Under the pieces are notes generated by a model. It worked only from the letters and a program-made list of their open reading frames with translations, made no database searches and was not told the DNA's origin. Below, piece by piece: positions 8,948 through 17,865 of a stretch of 64,000 nucleotides of DNA (positions are counted from its first letter, which is position 1; every line of letters begins with the position of its first letter). The DNA comes from Hyphomicrobiales bacterium (GTDB lineage: Bacteria > Pseudomonadota > Alphaproteobacteria > Rhizobiales > OSC116). Location of the stretch: NCBI GenBank assembly GCA_002401855.1, contig NVUH01000001.1:1-64000 (forward strand), given 5' to 3'. Made by a program: the position numbers and the translations under genes.

Positions 8948-10045
8948 ATGAAAATATTGTTTCTAACTAGTTCAATGGGCGGCGGCGGCGCTGAGCGAGT
9001 GGCAGCTTTATTGAGTAATGCCTGGGTGGAACAAGAACATGAAGTTGTGTTGATGCCGACTTTTTCAGGCCGTGGTAATTGTGCATATAAATTGCATGAA
9101 AAAGTTGATTTAAAATATCTTGCTGATTTAGTTGATGGCAGCTCAAATAAACTAAAGCGATTATGGGCGCTCAGAAAATATATACTGGCGAAAAAGCCCG
9201 ATATAATCATTGCTTTTTTGCCTGATGTTAATATCGCAGCTCTCCTTTGTGCGAAAGGAACTGGAATACCTGTCATAGTATCTGAAAGGATATACCCCAA
9301 TATTGGTATAAAAAATGCGGGTAATATTGCAGGATATTTACGCGAAAAAATATATAAATGGGCAAAATGTGTGGTTGTTCAAACATCTGGAGTGGAACAG
9401 TGGGTTTTAGAAAATTGCCCAGGGAGTGAAACTAAAGTTATTCCCAACCCTGTGGTGTATCCACTACCAGTATCAGAATCAACTAACCTACCAGAAGAAG
9501 TTGTTGAGCCAAAAAGGAAATTGATATTAGGAACAGGAAGGTTTCATTCTCAAAAAAGATTTGACTATTTGATCAAAGCATTTTCAAAGATTGCCACGCA
9601 ACACCACGATTGGGATTTAGCTATAGTTGGCGAAGGTGAATTAAGACCTGAATTGGAAAAATTACGCCGCGAACTAAAACTTGAGAATCGTGTTCACCTG
9701 CCTGGATTTACAGGAGCCCCTGCCAACTGGTATGAACGGGCGGACATATTTGTTTTGTCCTCGGCTTATGAAGGTTTTCCAAATTCATTGCTAGAAGCTA
9801 TGTCTTATGGATTGGCATCCGTTGCATTTGATGTGAAAACAGGGCCGTCTGATTTAATCATTAACGAGAAATCTGGTATTTTGTTAAATGATGAAAACAA
9901 TGTCTCGCAACTAGCTGACGCTCTCAACAATTTAATTAAAGATGAAATTAAACGAAATGAAATCGCTACAAATGCATTATATGTTAGGGAGAAATACGCA
10001 ATGTCAAATATTCTGAAAATGTGGGATGAAATACTGAATCGTTGA
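8948..10045 (+). CDS. Glycosyltransferase family 4 (PglJ/PglH-like)
   Basis: This 365-residue GT-B enzyme starts with FLTSSMGGGGAERVAALL, the glycine-rich N-terminus typical of GT4 enzymes such as PglH and PglJ. The donor half has GTGRFHSQKRFDYLIKAF and YEGFPNSLLEAMSYG, with the E-x7-E pair. A ribosome-binding site (AATGAGG) precedes the ATG. It is the only plus-strand gene inside an otherwise minus-strand locus and converges with the polymerase gene 8 bp downstream, which suggests an insertion or inversion during cassette shuffling. It probably adds a sugar to the lipid-linked repeat on the cytoplasmic face of the membrane. The sugar is unknown. Confidence 0.87.
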   Translation: MKILFLTSSMGGGGAERVAALLSNAWVEQEHEVVLMPTFSGRGNCAYKLHEKVDLKYLADLVDGSSNKLKRLWALRKYILAKKPDIIIAFLPDVNIAALLCAKGTGIPVIVSERIYPNIGIKNAGNIAGYLREKIYKWAKCVVVQTSGVEQWVLENCPGSETKVIPNPVVYPLPVSESTNLPEEVVEPKRKLILGTGRFHSQKRFDYLIKAFSKIATQHHDWDLAIVGEGELRPELEKLRRELKLENRVHLPGFTGAPANWYERADIFVLSSAYEGFPNSLLEAMSYGLASVAFDVKTGPSDLIINEKSGILLNDENNVSQLADALNNLIKDEIKRNEIATNALYVREKYAMSNILKMWDEILNR

Positions 10046-10053
10046 TATTTGAG

Positions 10054-11022
10054 CTATAACAACCTAAACCAATATGCCCATTGGAAAACAACATATACTG
10101 CAAATAAAATCTGAATGGAGCTAAACTTCCGCTGATCCACTTTCCATATTGCTATAATTAGAAAAGGAAATGATGCGGCAAGGAATCTTGAGGAATAACC
10201 CGAGAATATTACATTTACAAAAATAATTGATAAAATACAAATAGAATATCTCAATTCAAATGTTTTCATAGAATTTTGATATTGAAATAATAGTGTCCCA
10301 AATAGCATCATCCAATACATAAGATATAAGTTTGAGCTTGAAATGTCTTGATATTCAGATCGCCTATCATTGACTGATGACAATATGATTTCTCTGAACG
10401 GGCCAATCGCTAAGCCAATAATAAGACCAATAAAGACAAGAGCTAATAACCTCCAAATCATCACTTTAAAATATTTTTCATCTGTAAAGTAGGCAGCAAA
10501 ATATATGAAAACAAATAGTATAGATGCGGTATGTATAAATGGGGTTAAAACCAGCAGAAGAATAGATATTTTCAGACTTTTTGGTTTCACTAAATATGCC
10601 AAGCTCAAAAAGAATATTGCAACAGCCAATCTTAATTGAGAAAAAGCAAAATCAATGATCAATGGGTTTAGAATAAACAATGTTGCAACCCAACCAACTT
10701 GCCTAAACACGATGTAGATAAATAGAAAAACTATGGAAACTGAAAAAATAAAAAATAATGTTTCAATATCAACGCCTAAGTCTCTCGTCACAAACCCTAA
10801 TGTGCTGCCCCATAAAAACTCATGGGTTATATAGCTTGTCCATTCGAAATAATCAAAATAATCCGTTATCAAAGCGAATGCTTCCGCCTGTATAATATAA
10901 ATATATCGATCATTCATTTCTATATGATAAATATCAAAATAAATTTGAGGCCACGGAGTACTGACAATTAATATGCCTAATAAAATAGCGTATATAGAAT
11001 GGTGATTTTTTATTAAGTTCAT
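10054..11022 (-). CDS. EpsG/Wzy-like polysaccharide polymerase (multi-pass membrane protein)
   Basis: The 322-residue protein is almost all membrane helices; I count about eight to ten hydrophobic stretches. Sequence identity in this family is low, but the pattern fits EpsG-type polymerases: an early DRYIYIIQAEAF loop, the central SQLRLAVAIFFL segment and the PFIHTASILF segment with histidine. A Wzx flippase, a Wzz/tyrosine-kinase co-polymerase and an initiating transferase are in the same locus, while no other polymerase candidate is present. It would join flipped repeat units in the periplasm. Function is assigned from topology, weak motifs and context. Confidence 0.65.
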   Translation of the reverse strand: MNLIKNHHSIYAILLGILIVSTPWPQIYFDIYHIEMNDRYIYIIQAEAFALITDYFDYFEWTSYITHEFLWGSTLGFVTRDLGVDIETLFFIFSVSIVFLFIYIVFRQVGWVATLFILNPLIIDFAFSQLRLAVAIFFLSLAYLVKPKSLKISILLLVLTPFIHTASILFVFIYFAAYFTDEKYFKVMIWRLLALVFIGLIIGLAIGPFREIILSSVNDRRSEYQDISSSNLYLMYWMMLFGTLLFQYQNSMKTFELRYSICILSIIFVNVIFSGYSSRFLAASFPFLIIAIWKVDQRKFSSIQILFAVYVVFQWAYWFRLL

Positions 11023-11096
11023 AAGATCAATTTGATTTCAAAGCGGGTTAAGTATTCGATAAATATAATATAGATATTCTATTAATGTGTAATTAA

Positions 11097-12119
11097 TCAG
11101 GTAGCTTCTAGCTGTTTAAAAAAATCTTCCATAATAAAGTCTTCAGGTAAAAATGATCCGTCATGCCAATTCAATTCATGGTCCCAATAGCCAGGGCATT
11201 TCAAATAGACACTTTGTAAAAATGCATAACTAATTTCGACAATCAGTGGAAGGCCATCCTTAAACACAAAATCTAAAGCTACGGATTGTGTCTCTAAGGT
11301 TTTTGCGGCTTCAAATGACATTCTAACACATTCAATTGGAATTTCTGCACGATCATATACAATGAACCCACTACCAGATGCTCTGAAATCGCCCTCCCTC
11401 ACCATTCTTTTGATTGCGAATGCCCGTTGGCCAATAACGATCACACGAATGTCACAATCATTATTTGGAATAAATTCTTGAAAATAAGCGTAATTATGTT
11501 CAACGCGCGGCACTCTGTGCGTTGGGTGCGGTAGAACGAAGCGTACAATACCTCGCCCAATATTAAAAAAACTTTTCAAAGATTTATCGCGACGAAAACT
11601 CCAAACTCTTTCCTTCAAAGCGTGTATTCGATTTTGATCTTTCCAACCTTTGCCAAAACATTTTGTGATAATTTTTTGAACTTGTCCATAGTTATGCGCT
11701 AGCATAACATTCATTGAACCAGCACCTCGAGACAATTTAAAAACCACTGGATAGTTGGTTTTTTTAGCCCATTCTAACGCCGTATTCTTATTATAAAAAA
11801 CATTAGTCGGAATGAGAGGCAATGCAAGCGCTTCAAGAAGATACTTTTGCCCAAGCTTGTCATCATAGTGCCAAACTGTCTTTGAATTTGGAAAAACTTT
11901 AGTGCCCTTATGCTCAAGCGAATAGATTAATTGTCTCGCAAAGTTTGCGGCATCACTGTTATTTTGATTCCAATGCCACAATAAGCCATCACAATCAGCG
12001 AGTTGTTTAATAATATCATCATCGTAGCAATTGACGATTTTATACTTAATGTCATTTTTGTTGCAATATTTTATCCAATTATCACTGAATGATTTATCTT
12101 TTTGGTGAATAGCAATCAT
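11097..12119 (-). CDS. ATP-grasp domain protein (RimK-like ligase) of the polysaccharide locus
   Basis: The 340-residue protein has an N-terminal pre-ATP-grasp region (LLWHWNQNN) and an ATP-grasp fold. Visible elements are YPVVFKLSRGAGSMNVML (nucleotide-binding lysine and glycine-rich loop), YFQEFIPNNDCDIRVIVIGQ and the magnesium-binding ALDFVFKDGLPLIVEIS. ATP-grasp ligases activate a carboxylate as acyl phosphate and couple it to an amine. Its start overlaps the stop of the CapA-like gene by 4 bp (ATGA arrangement), so the two are coupled. In this setting it may attach an amino acid to a uronic acid or amino sugar of the polymer, but nothing in the sequence gives the substrate. Confidence 0.78.
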   Translation of the reverse strand: MIAIHQKDKSFSDNWIKYCNKNDIKYKIVNCYDDDIIKQLADCDGLLWHWNQNNSDAANFARQLIYSLEHKGTKVFPNSKTVWHYDDKLGQKYLLEALALPLIPTNVFYNKNTALEWAKKTNYPVVFKLSRGAGSMNVMLAHNYGQVQKIITKCFGKGWKDQNRIHALKERVWSFRRDKSLKSFFNIGRGIVRFVLPHPTHRVPRVEHNYAYFQEFIPNNDCDIRVIVIGQRAFAIKRMVREGDFRASGSGFIVYDRAEIPIECVRMSFEAAKTLETQSVALDFVFKDGLPLIVEISYAFLQSVYLKCPGYWDHELNWHDGSFLPEDFIMEDFFKQLEAT

Positions 12120-13261
12120 AATTTCTCCATAATATTGATAAGTAATTCGCGATGGGAATCACATCTAACCATATTTAATTTAGAATTTTGGTGTTTTTTG
12201 GAAACGAGCCATCGATGAAATGGTATTATTTTTGAAAGACGCCGAATGCCCGGGAATGCAAATGGAGAAAATTGACGCAATAGAACCGAATTTTCATTAG
12301 CAGCGCAAAACTTGTCCCATTCTTCCATCCAATCAGAATGTGTTTCTAACTTATTTCGCATATTTTCTAATTTTAAAAGCCTATCCTGTTTGTCTTTTCC
12401 TTCACATTTTACTACTCCACCCAACTCTACAGATTGTTTATAAGGAATAATCTCGTATTCTACGTTTGATACAATCTGGCTTTTGAGAGAAATGTTTAGT
12501 TTAACGGCATATCCTTCATCCCACCCCTCAGGTGGATTATTGTGGTCAAAAATCAAATTCCCAAGGCCATAGAATATAGGTCGTCCTTGGTGTATTTCAT
12601 AGGCTCCAGAAACGTGCGAATGATGACAGATGACCGCATGTACGCCTTGCTCAATATAAAATTGGCAAATTCGTCTCAACCCTGGTCGTGGGAAATTAAA
12701 AAACTCATTTCCACCGTGTATACTCATAATGATGACTTGATGATCTTTCTTGGCTTTTTCAATTTGAGCAATATTATGTATGATGTCTAGTGGAGCAGCA
12801 CCAGGAGTGTTTTCTCCCGCGATATTGAATTCTTGTTCCGCAACCGCAATTATCGAAACGGCAAAATTATTGCATGATATTGTAACTGGTTGCAGGGCTT
12901 GTTCAATATTTTCGTTAGCACCAACATGAATTAATTTATTTTCTTCGCATGTTTTTATGGTGGCAGTGAGGCCAGTTGGGCCACTATCCATTATATGATT
13001 ATTTGCTAAGCCAACCACGTTGAAACCTGACTGTGCGACACTCTTAAGGCAATCGGGATGAGCCTGAAGTGTCGGTCCTGATTTACTGATTCTCTGTGCG
13101 GTTTCACTAAGTGGGGTTTCAAGATTTAAAAAGGAAATATCTGATGTTTGAATGTCATCATTTAAATTTCCAAATATGTTGGCGCCTTTTTTGATGATTA
13201 AATTTTCATATCGTCTGCAGGGAGCAAAATCTCCGCCAAAAAACATACTTATATGGGTCAT
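12116..13261 (-). CDS. CapA family protein (PGA_cap, metallophosphoesterase-like)
   Basis: The 381-residue protein carries the PGA_cap motifs in order: GGDFAPCRRYE at the N-terminus, ISFLNLETPLS, FNVVGLANNHIMDSG, the metal-site-like MSIHGGNEF, and CHHSHVSGAYEIHQG followed by IFYGLGNLIFD. CapA is needed for poly-gamma-glutamate capsule, and homologues occur in many polysaccharide loci with unclear chemistry. There is no obvious signal peptide, so it may act in the cytoplasm with the ATP-grasp partner whose gene it overlaps. The pair suggests a peptide-like or amino-acyl decoration. The true poly-gamma-glutamate genes CapB and CapC are absent. Confidence 0.8.
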   Translation of the reverse strand: MTHISMFFGGDFAPCRRYENLIIKKGANIFGNLNDDIQTSDISFLNLETPLSETAQRISKSGPTLQAHPDCLKSVAQSGFNVVGLANNHIMDSGPTGLTATIKTCEENKLIHVGANENIEQALQPVTISCNNFAVSIIAVAEQEFNIAGENTPGAAPLDIIHNIAQIEKAKKDHQVIIMSIHGGNEFFNFPRPGLRRICQFYIEQGVHAVICHHSHVSGAYEIHQGRPIFYGLGNLIFDHNNPPEGWDEGYAVKLNISLKSQIVSNVEYEIIPYKQSVELGGVVKCEGKDKQDRLLKLENMRNKLETHSDWMEEWDKFCAANENSVLLRQFSPFAFPGIRRLSKIIPFHRWLVSKKHQNSKLNMVRCDSHRELLINIMEKL

Positions 13262-13271
13262 GATGGTACTT

Positions 13272-14576
13272 TCAGGCGGCTGAGGTCTTTGATAATTTTT
13301 TATCGTGGCGAAGGCTATAAAATATTGCCATAAGGATTAACGCTATATTTAGTAAAACGCTGACTAAACTAAAAAACATTACAGTCACTAACGGGTCGTT
13401 ATAGATTACGAAGCTCGCCCACAATACACCAATTCTAATAGAAATTGAAATAATTGAATACACCAGCAATACCCCTTGAATAGACAGGACTGGGAAGATA
13501 GCAACAGATGGCCGATTAATAAGCATCATAAGCAACCATGAAATAAGCCAAATTGCATATTCCCCTGAATTTCTCCACGAATTTCCGAAAATAAAGGAGA
13601 AAATATCCGGCCCAAACATCACAATCACAGCGAGCACCGGCAGGCTAATTCCAACAAGGCCAAGGGTTGATTTATATAACATAGGAGTGAGTTTTTCATT
13701 TTTGTTAACGGCGCGGCTTAAACGAGGGTAAATAACATCACCAACTGATTTTTTAAATAACATTATTGGTGCATTCAACGCGGAGATTGCAAGCGTGTAG
13801 AACCCCGCGGACGCGGCGCTGAATTGGCTCGCGAGCATAAGGACAGGCAACCCAGCAGTAAGCGCATTAAGTAATTGTTCAGGTGCTCTGTACAATGGGA
13901 AGTCAATATACTTCTTGGCCATTTTTTTCAATGAAGCCATTGAAAATTGGGCTAACTTAATATTGTTATCAATCTTTTTTGCCGAAAAGAAGAAAACGGC
14001 CGCTTGTAAAAAAAAACTAGTAACGGTTATTAAAATTAACCATATGGCAATTGGGTTTAAGTAACCCGCGACTATTTTTGCTGAATTTACAAATATGGCA
14101 TTTACAAATAAAGTTACCGCTTGGGTTCTAAATAAGCTTTTTCGCACCATCCATTGGCCGCCAATGATAAAAATTACGTTACCAAACATCGCTAAGGGGA
14201 TGATGAACGTATAGGACGAAATTGACTGAAGATTAAATAAATTAGTTAACTCTTCGTTAAAGATGAATAACAAAATGGCAGTGAGAATACACGCGCCAAT
14301 GCAAATTAGTAGGGATAGTTGAACGAGGCTGCGTGCGTTTTCATCTTTTTTAGGCAGCACAATTGCGATTGGATAGCTTAACGCAGCTATTCCGACGGTA
14401 ATGGATAAAATAGATAAAAAAGCACCTAGTTGCCCGAGATCTTCGGGTAAAAATAATCGAGTAATTACGGGCATTGACCCGAATGTCAGAAGCTGCGCCA
14501 TTAGGCCACCAGATGCAAGTAATGCAATATTGCGAATGACTGGTTTTTTAAGTAAATTTAAAAATCGTTGTTTCAT
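13272..14576 (-). CDS. wzx: Wzx-type polysaccharide flippase (MOP superfamily)
   Basis: The 434-residue protein shows about twelve hydrophobic helices starting NIALLASGGLMAQLLTFGSM, the usual opening of polysaccharide-export flippases. The loop ITRLFLPEDLGQLG is also family-typical. It would move undecaprenyl-pyrophosphate-linked repeat units to the periplasmic face. It is separated from CapA by 10 bp and from the upstream epimerase gene by 14 bp, so it belongs to the same minus-strand operon. A C-terminal basic tail (RHDKKLSK) faces the cytoplasm. Assignment rests on topology, N-terminal motif and the presence of matching polymerase and co-polymerase genes. Confidence 0.85.
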   Translation of the reverse strand: MKQRFLNLLKKPVIRNIALLASGGLMAQLLTFGSMPVITRLFLPEDLGQLGAFLSILSITVGIAALSYPIAIVLPKKDENARSLVQLSLLICIGACILTAILLFIFNEELTNLFNLQSISSYTFIIPLAMFGNVIFIIGGQWMVRKSLFRTQAVTLFVNAIFVNSAKIVAGYLNPIAIWLILITVTSFFLQAAVFFFSAKKIDNNIKLAQFSMASLKKMAKKYIDFPLYRAPEQLLNALTAGLPVLMLASQFSAASAGFYTLAISALNAPIMLFKKSVGDVIYPRLSRAVNKNEKLTPMLYKSTLGLVGISLPVLAVIVMFGPDIFSFIFGNSWRNSGEYAIWLISWLLMMLINRPSVAIFPVLSIQGVLLVYSIISISIRIGVLWASFVIYNDPLVTVMFFSLVSVLLNIALILMAIFYSLRHDKKLSKTSAA

Positions 14577-14590
14577 ATTTGTTATACTAA

Positions 14591-15610
14591 TTAAGGTTTA
14601 TTTCCATAATATTCCAAGTACCATTTGACAAATTGTTTAACGCCTTCGCGAATGTTGGTTTGGGGTTGATAGCCAGTGAGCTTTTTAAGCAATTCGGCGT
14701 TGGCCCAAGTGGCAGGAACATCGCCTTTTTGCATATCCATATAATTACGCACTGCAGGTTTGCCCACCTCTGCTTCAATAGCCTCTATAAAATCTAACAA
14801 ACGCACTTTGTCAGAATTCCCAATGTTGACCACTCTAAATGGAGCAACGCTGCTTAGGCTATCGCCTTGGTCAATGTCTGATATTGTTTCTGGTTTAACA
14901 GGCGCCACATCTACAAGCAAACGAATGCCTTTCACCAGATCTTCGACATATGTAAAATCACGATACATTTCGCCGTGATTGTAAATATCGATGGGCGTGC
15001 CTTCTATAATGCCTTTGGTGAATTTAAATAATGCCATATCTGGTCTGCCCCAGGGCCCATACACTGTAAAGAAGCGGAACATCGTTGTCGGAAGGTTCCA
15101 AAGATGGGCATATGAATGTCCCATCGCTTCATTGGCTTTTTTTGTCGCAGCATAAATGGTCATCGGCTCATCGACTTTATCAGTTTCTGCGTATGGCATT
15201 TTTTCACTTGCGCCATATACTGAAGATGTTGATGCCATTAACAAATGCTCAACATTAAACTCTCGGGCGCATTCCATAACGTTAAACGTGCCGATGATAT
15301 TAGATTCGATATAAGCGCGCGGGTTCTCAAGGCTATATCTTACGCCCGCTTGTGCTGCAAGATGCACAATTATGTCAGGTTTTTCGGCATCACAGAGTGA
15401 ATTAAGCTTATCAAAATCCTCAAGTTGCCCTATTGTGCATGAAAAATTCTGGTTCTGCAGCAACATTTGATGGCGACGCTCTTTAAGCTTAACGTCGTAA
15501 TAGTTGGACATGCCATCATACCCGATCACTTTGAAGCCGTCTTTTAATAACAATTTGGAAAGGTGGTATCCTATAAAACCTGCGGAACCCGTGACTAATA
15601 TTGTGCGCAT
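14591..15610 (-). CDS. UDP-glucuronate 4-epimerase (extended SDR family)
   Basis: The 339-residue protein is an extended short-chain dehydrogenase with the NAD-binding TGSAGFIGYH at residues 7-16. The catalytic serine region is STSSVYG, and Tyr153 and Lys157 are in YAATK. The segment FFTVYGPWGRPDMALFKFT is characteristic of UDP-glucuronate 4-epimerases (GAE/Cap1J type), which turn UDP-glucuronic acid into UDP-galacturonic acid. The upstream gene makes UDP-glucuronate, 12 bp away, so the two form a short pathway module that feeds uronic acids into the polymer. Another UDP-sugar epimerase activity cannot be excluded. Confidence 0.88.
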   Translation of the reverse strand: MRTILVTGSAGFIGYHLSKLLLKDGFKVIGYDGMSNYYDVKLKERRHQMLLQNQNFSCTIGQLEDFDKLNSLCDAEKPDIIVHLAAQAGVRYSLENPRAYIESNIIGTFNVMECAREFNVEHLLMASTSSVYGASEKMPYAETDKVDEPMTIYAATKKANEAMGHSYAHLWNLPTTMFRFFTVYGPWGRPDMALFKFTKGIIEGTPIDIYNHGEMYRDFTYVEDLVKGIRLLVDVAPVKPETISDIDQGDSLSSVAPFRVVNIGNSDKVRLLDFIEAIEAEVGKPAVRNYMDMQKGDVPATWANAELLKKLTGYQPQTNIREGVKQFVKWYLEYYGNKP

Positions 15611-15622
15611 AATTGAGGCTTC

Positions 15623-16933
15623 CTACTTTTGGCGCTTGCCGATTGGGTGATAATCAAAATTGGCTTTTTGCATTTCTTCAAACGAATAAACATTACGCAG
15701 ATCAACAAATATTGGGTCTGACATTATTTCGTTGAGATGGTTTAAATCCAACCCTCTGAATTCGTTCCACTCCGTGATGATAACCACAGCCTTAGCTTGC
15801 GTTGCTGCATCATATGGATTATTTTCCCATGTCACATTAGAAAATAATTCACGAGCCTCCGAGTGCCCTTGCGGGTCACAAAGGGTAACTATAGCACCAG
15901 CTGATTGTAATCTTGGAATGATGTCTAGACTTGGCGCGTCGCGCATATCGTCGGTATTTGGTTTGAAAGTCACACCTAGAATGGCAATTTTTTTACCTTT
16001 AACATCGCCGCCACAAGCAGTGATGATTTTATCGGCCATAGCTATTTTACGTGCCTTATTAGATACAATGACAGCTTCAACAATGGATTGAACAGCGCCA
16101 ACCTCTTTGCCTGTTCGGGCTAAAGCCAGCGTATCTTTAGGAAAACACGATCCGCCATAACCAGGGCCAGCGTGTAAAAATTTACCGCCAATTCGTTTGT
16201 CAATGCCAATACCTTTGGCGACTTGCTGAACGTCACCGCCAACCTGTTCGCAAAGATCAGCAATTTCATTTATGAATGAGATTTTTGTTGCTAGAAATGC
16301 ATTCGCAGCATATTTAATAATTTCGGCCGTCTCTAAATCTGTCGCTATAATTGGAGTTTCTCGGATATTAAGAGGCCTATAAATTTGACGTAATATTTTT
16401 TCTGCATGCTCACTTTGCACACCAATCACCACGCGATCTGGGCGCATAAAATCTTCAATTGCGGAACCTTCACGTAAGAATTCAGGGTTTGAGGCCGAAT
16501 AAAATTCAATATTTGGTCGGCACTTTTTAATAATCTGAGCGACTTTACGATTGGTTCCGACAGGTACGGTGGATTTTATCACAACCACGACATTAGGCTG
16601 CATCGCCTCAGCGATTTCTTCGGCTGTTTGAAAGACATATGTTAGGTCGGCATGCCCGTCACCGCGCCGAGAGGGTGTGCCTACGGCAATGAATACAGCA
16701 GCAGCACCATCCATTGCAGCTTTTAAATCATCTGTAAAATGTATGCGACCGGCTTCAATGTTTTTGGCCAACAAAACATCTAGACCTGGCTCATATATAG
16801 GGATTTCACCTTTTTTAAGCATTGCTAGCTTTTGAAGATCTTTCTCTACGCATATAATTTCATGGCCAAAGTCTGAAAAACAAATTCCAGAAACAAGACC
16901 TACGTAGCCGGCACCAACAATAACAATTTTCAT
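15623..16933 (-). CDS. ugd: UDP-glucose 6-dehydrogenase
   Basis: The 436-residue enzyme has the N-terminal NAD-binding GAGYVGLVSG (residues 7-16), VAVGTP-like FIAVGTPS and STVPVGT motifs, and the catalytic cysteine C263 in GYGGSCFPKDT with K266. It oxidises UDP-glucose twice to UDP-glucuronate using two NAD. Length and motif spacing match the family exactly. It is the first gene of the minus-strand run containing the epimerase, flippase, CapA and ATP-grasp genes; the AT-rich region beyond 16933 would hold its promoter. It supplies the acidic sugar precursor of the polysaccharide. Confidence 0.95.
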   Translation of the reverse strand: MKIVIVGAGYVGLVSGICFSDFGHEIICVEKDLQKLAMLKKGEIPIYEPGLDVLLAKNIEAGRIHFTDDLKAAMDGAAAVFIAVGTPSRRGDGHADLTYVFQTAEEIAEAMQPNVVVVIKSTVPVGTNRKVAQIIKKCRPNIEFYSASNPEFLREGSAIEDFMRPDRVVIGVQSEHAEKILRQIYRPLNIRETPIIATDLETAEIIKYAANAFLATKISFINEIADLCEQVGGDVQQVAKGIGIDKRIGGKFLHAGPGYGGSCFPKDTLALARTGKEVGAVQSIVEAVIVSNKARKIAMADKIITACGGDVKGKKIAILGVTFKPNTDDMRDAPSLDIIPRLQSAGAIVTLCDPQGHSEARELFSNVTWENNPYDAATQAKAVVIITEWNEFRGLDLNHLNEIMSDPIFVDLRNVYSFEEMQKANFDYHPIGKRQK

Positions 16934-17865
16934 TAAATCCCCTATCTTATACGCATAAATGTTGTGTAAAATTTCAATCTAATAAATAATATCAATTAAG
17001 ACCTCAACATTATTTATAATCGGAGTGATATCACGTATAATTGATTTTTTCCAATTGAATCTACACATATACTTAACTTTAAAATTTTATTATTAAGTTC
17101 ATTAAACAAGACTAATTTTATATTACAAAACTTCTTTATTGTAGAAGCCAAACTAGTTATCGCCGTTTAAATTGCAAAATAATCTATTCTTTATTAAACA
17201 CCTTTAGGCGGGTCAAGTTGCCGGTTACATAGGCGCCAGTAACAATGTTTATTTTTGAAGCTGATTATGTAAAAAACCCTGAAGGTGCTATTGTGGGTTT
17301 GGTAACTTCTAACATGAGCGCTTTGCCATTATTAAACAATGCGTTTCGAGTAAGATTGGGCGCCAAAACAAGTCGTTCACTTGTAGATTTGTTGAACATT
17401 TTTTTCACAAATGCTGTGTCAAAAATGATAACGTTTCTAGCTTCCCAACTAGATTGAAGTGAAAATTAGGACTTTAGCCGCTCTAGATGGGTCATGCCAT
17501 TTAGCTAATCGATGAAAAAACCATCTGCACTCCGCTGGGCAAATGTTGAATTTTCACGGAGCACTAAAGCCATGGTTGCGACAATTTTAACAATAAGCGA
17601 TTTTCCGACCCCACCTTTTCGATGATAACCTTGACTTGTTATATTGTATTCCTAATATATTGTTATGGAGGTTTTATAGGCGTACAAAATGAGCTTCATT
17701 TGGAGCCAATTAGCCGAAGGAGGTTAGGTGAAAATAGCCAAACATCTTACAGCATATACTCGCTTGGTTTTGTCATTAACATAGCTGCTTCTCGCCCCAA
17801 TACCATAAGCATTAAAATTAAAAAAATGAACTTTAAATATTTGAGCGAATTAGTAATCTGTTGTT
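16934..17865. other. Long non-coding stretch with gene relics between ugd and the co-polymerase gene
   Basis: No intact gene is visible in these 930 bp. A P-loop ATPase relic on the minus strand fills 17184-17651 (separate entry). On the plus strand a strong Shine-Dalgarno-like AAGGAGGT near 17720 precedes a GTG and a frame of only 18 codons, which looks like the start of a destroyed gene. The remainder is AT-rich. This resembles a decayed mobile segment inside the polysaccharide locus. Confidence 0.55.
17184..17651 (-). pseudogene. Relic of a ParA/MinD-like P-loop ATPase with three in-frame stops
   Basis: Reading the minus strand in one constant frame gives a textbook deviant Walker A motif, KGGVGKS, encoded at 17598-17618, followed by a helix-like LIVKIVATMALVLREN. 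The frame continues to NVIIFDTAFVKKMF and stops finally at TAG 17184-17186. It is interrupted by a TAG at 17505-17507, a TAA at 17466-17468 and another TAA nearer the end. No frameshift is needed to connect the pieces, so decay seems to be by base substitutions. KGGVGKS with these flanks is typical of ParA, MinD and plasmid or conjugation ATPases. A start codon is not clear, because a TAG lies upstream at 17652-17654. Confidence 0.6.

Noticed and set aside
12116-13261. Poly-gamma-glutamate capsule synthesis
   Set aside because: A CapA-like protein is present but CapB and CapC are not, and the surrounding genes are those of a Wzx/Wzy polysaccharide.
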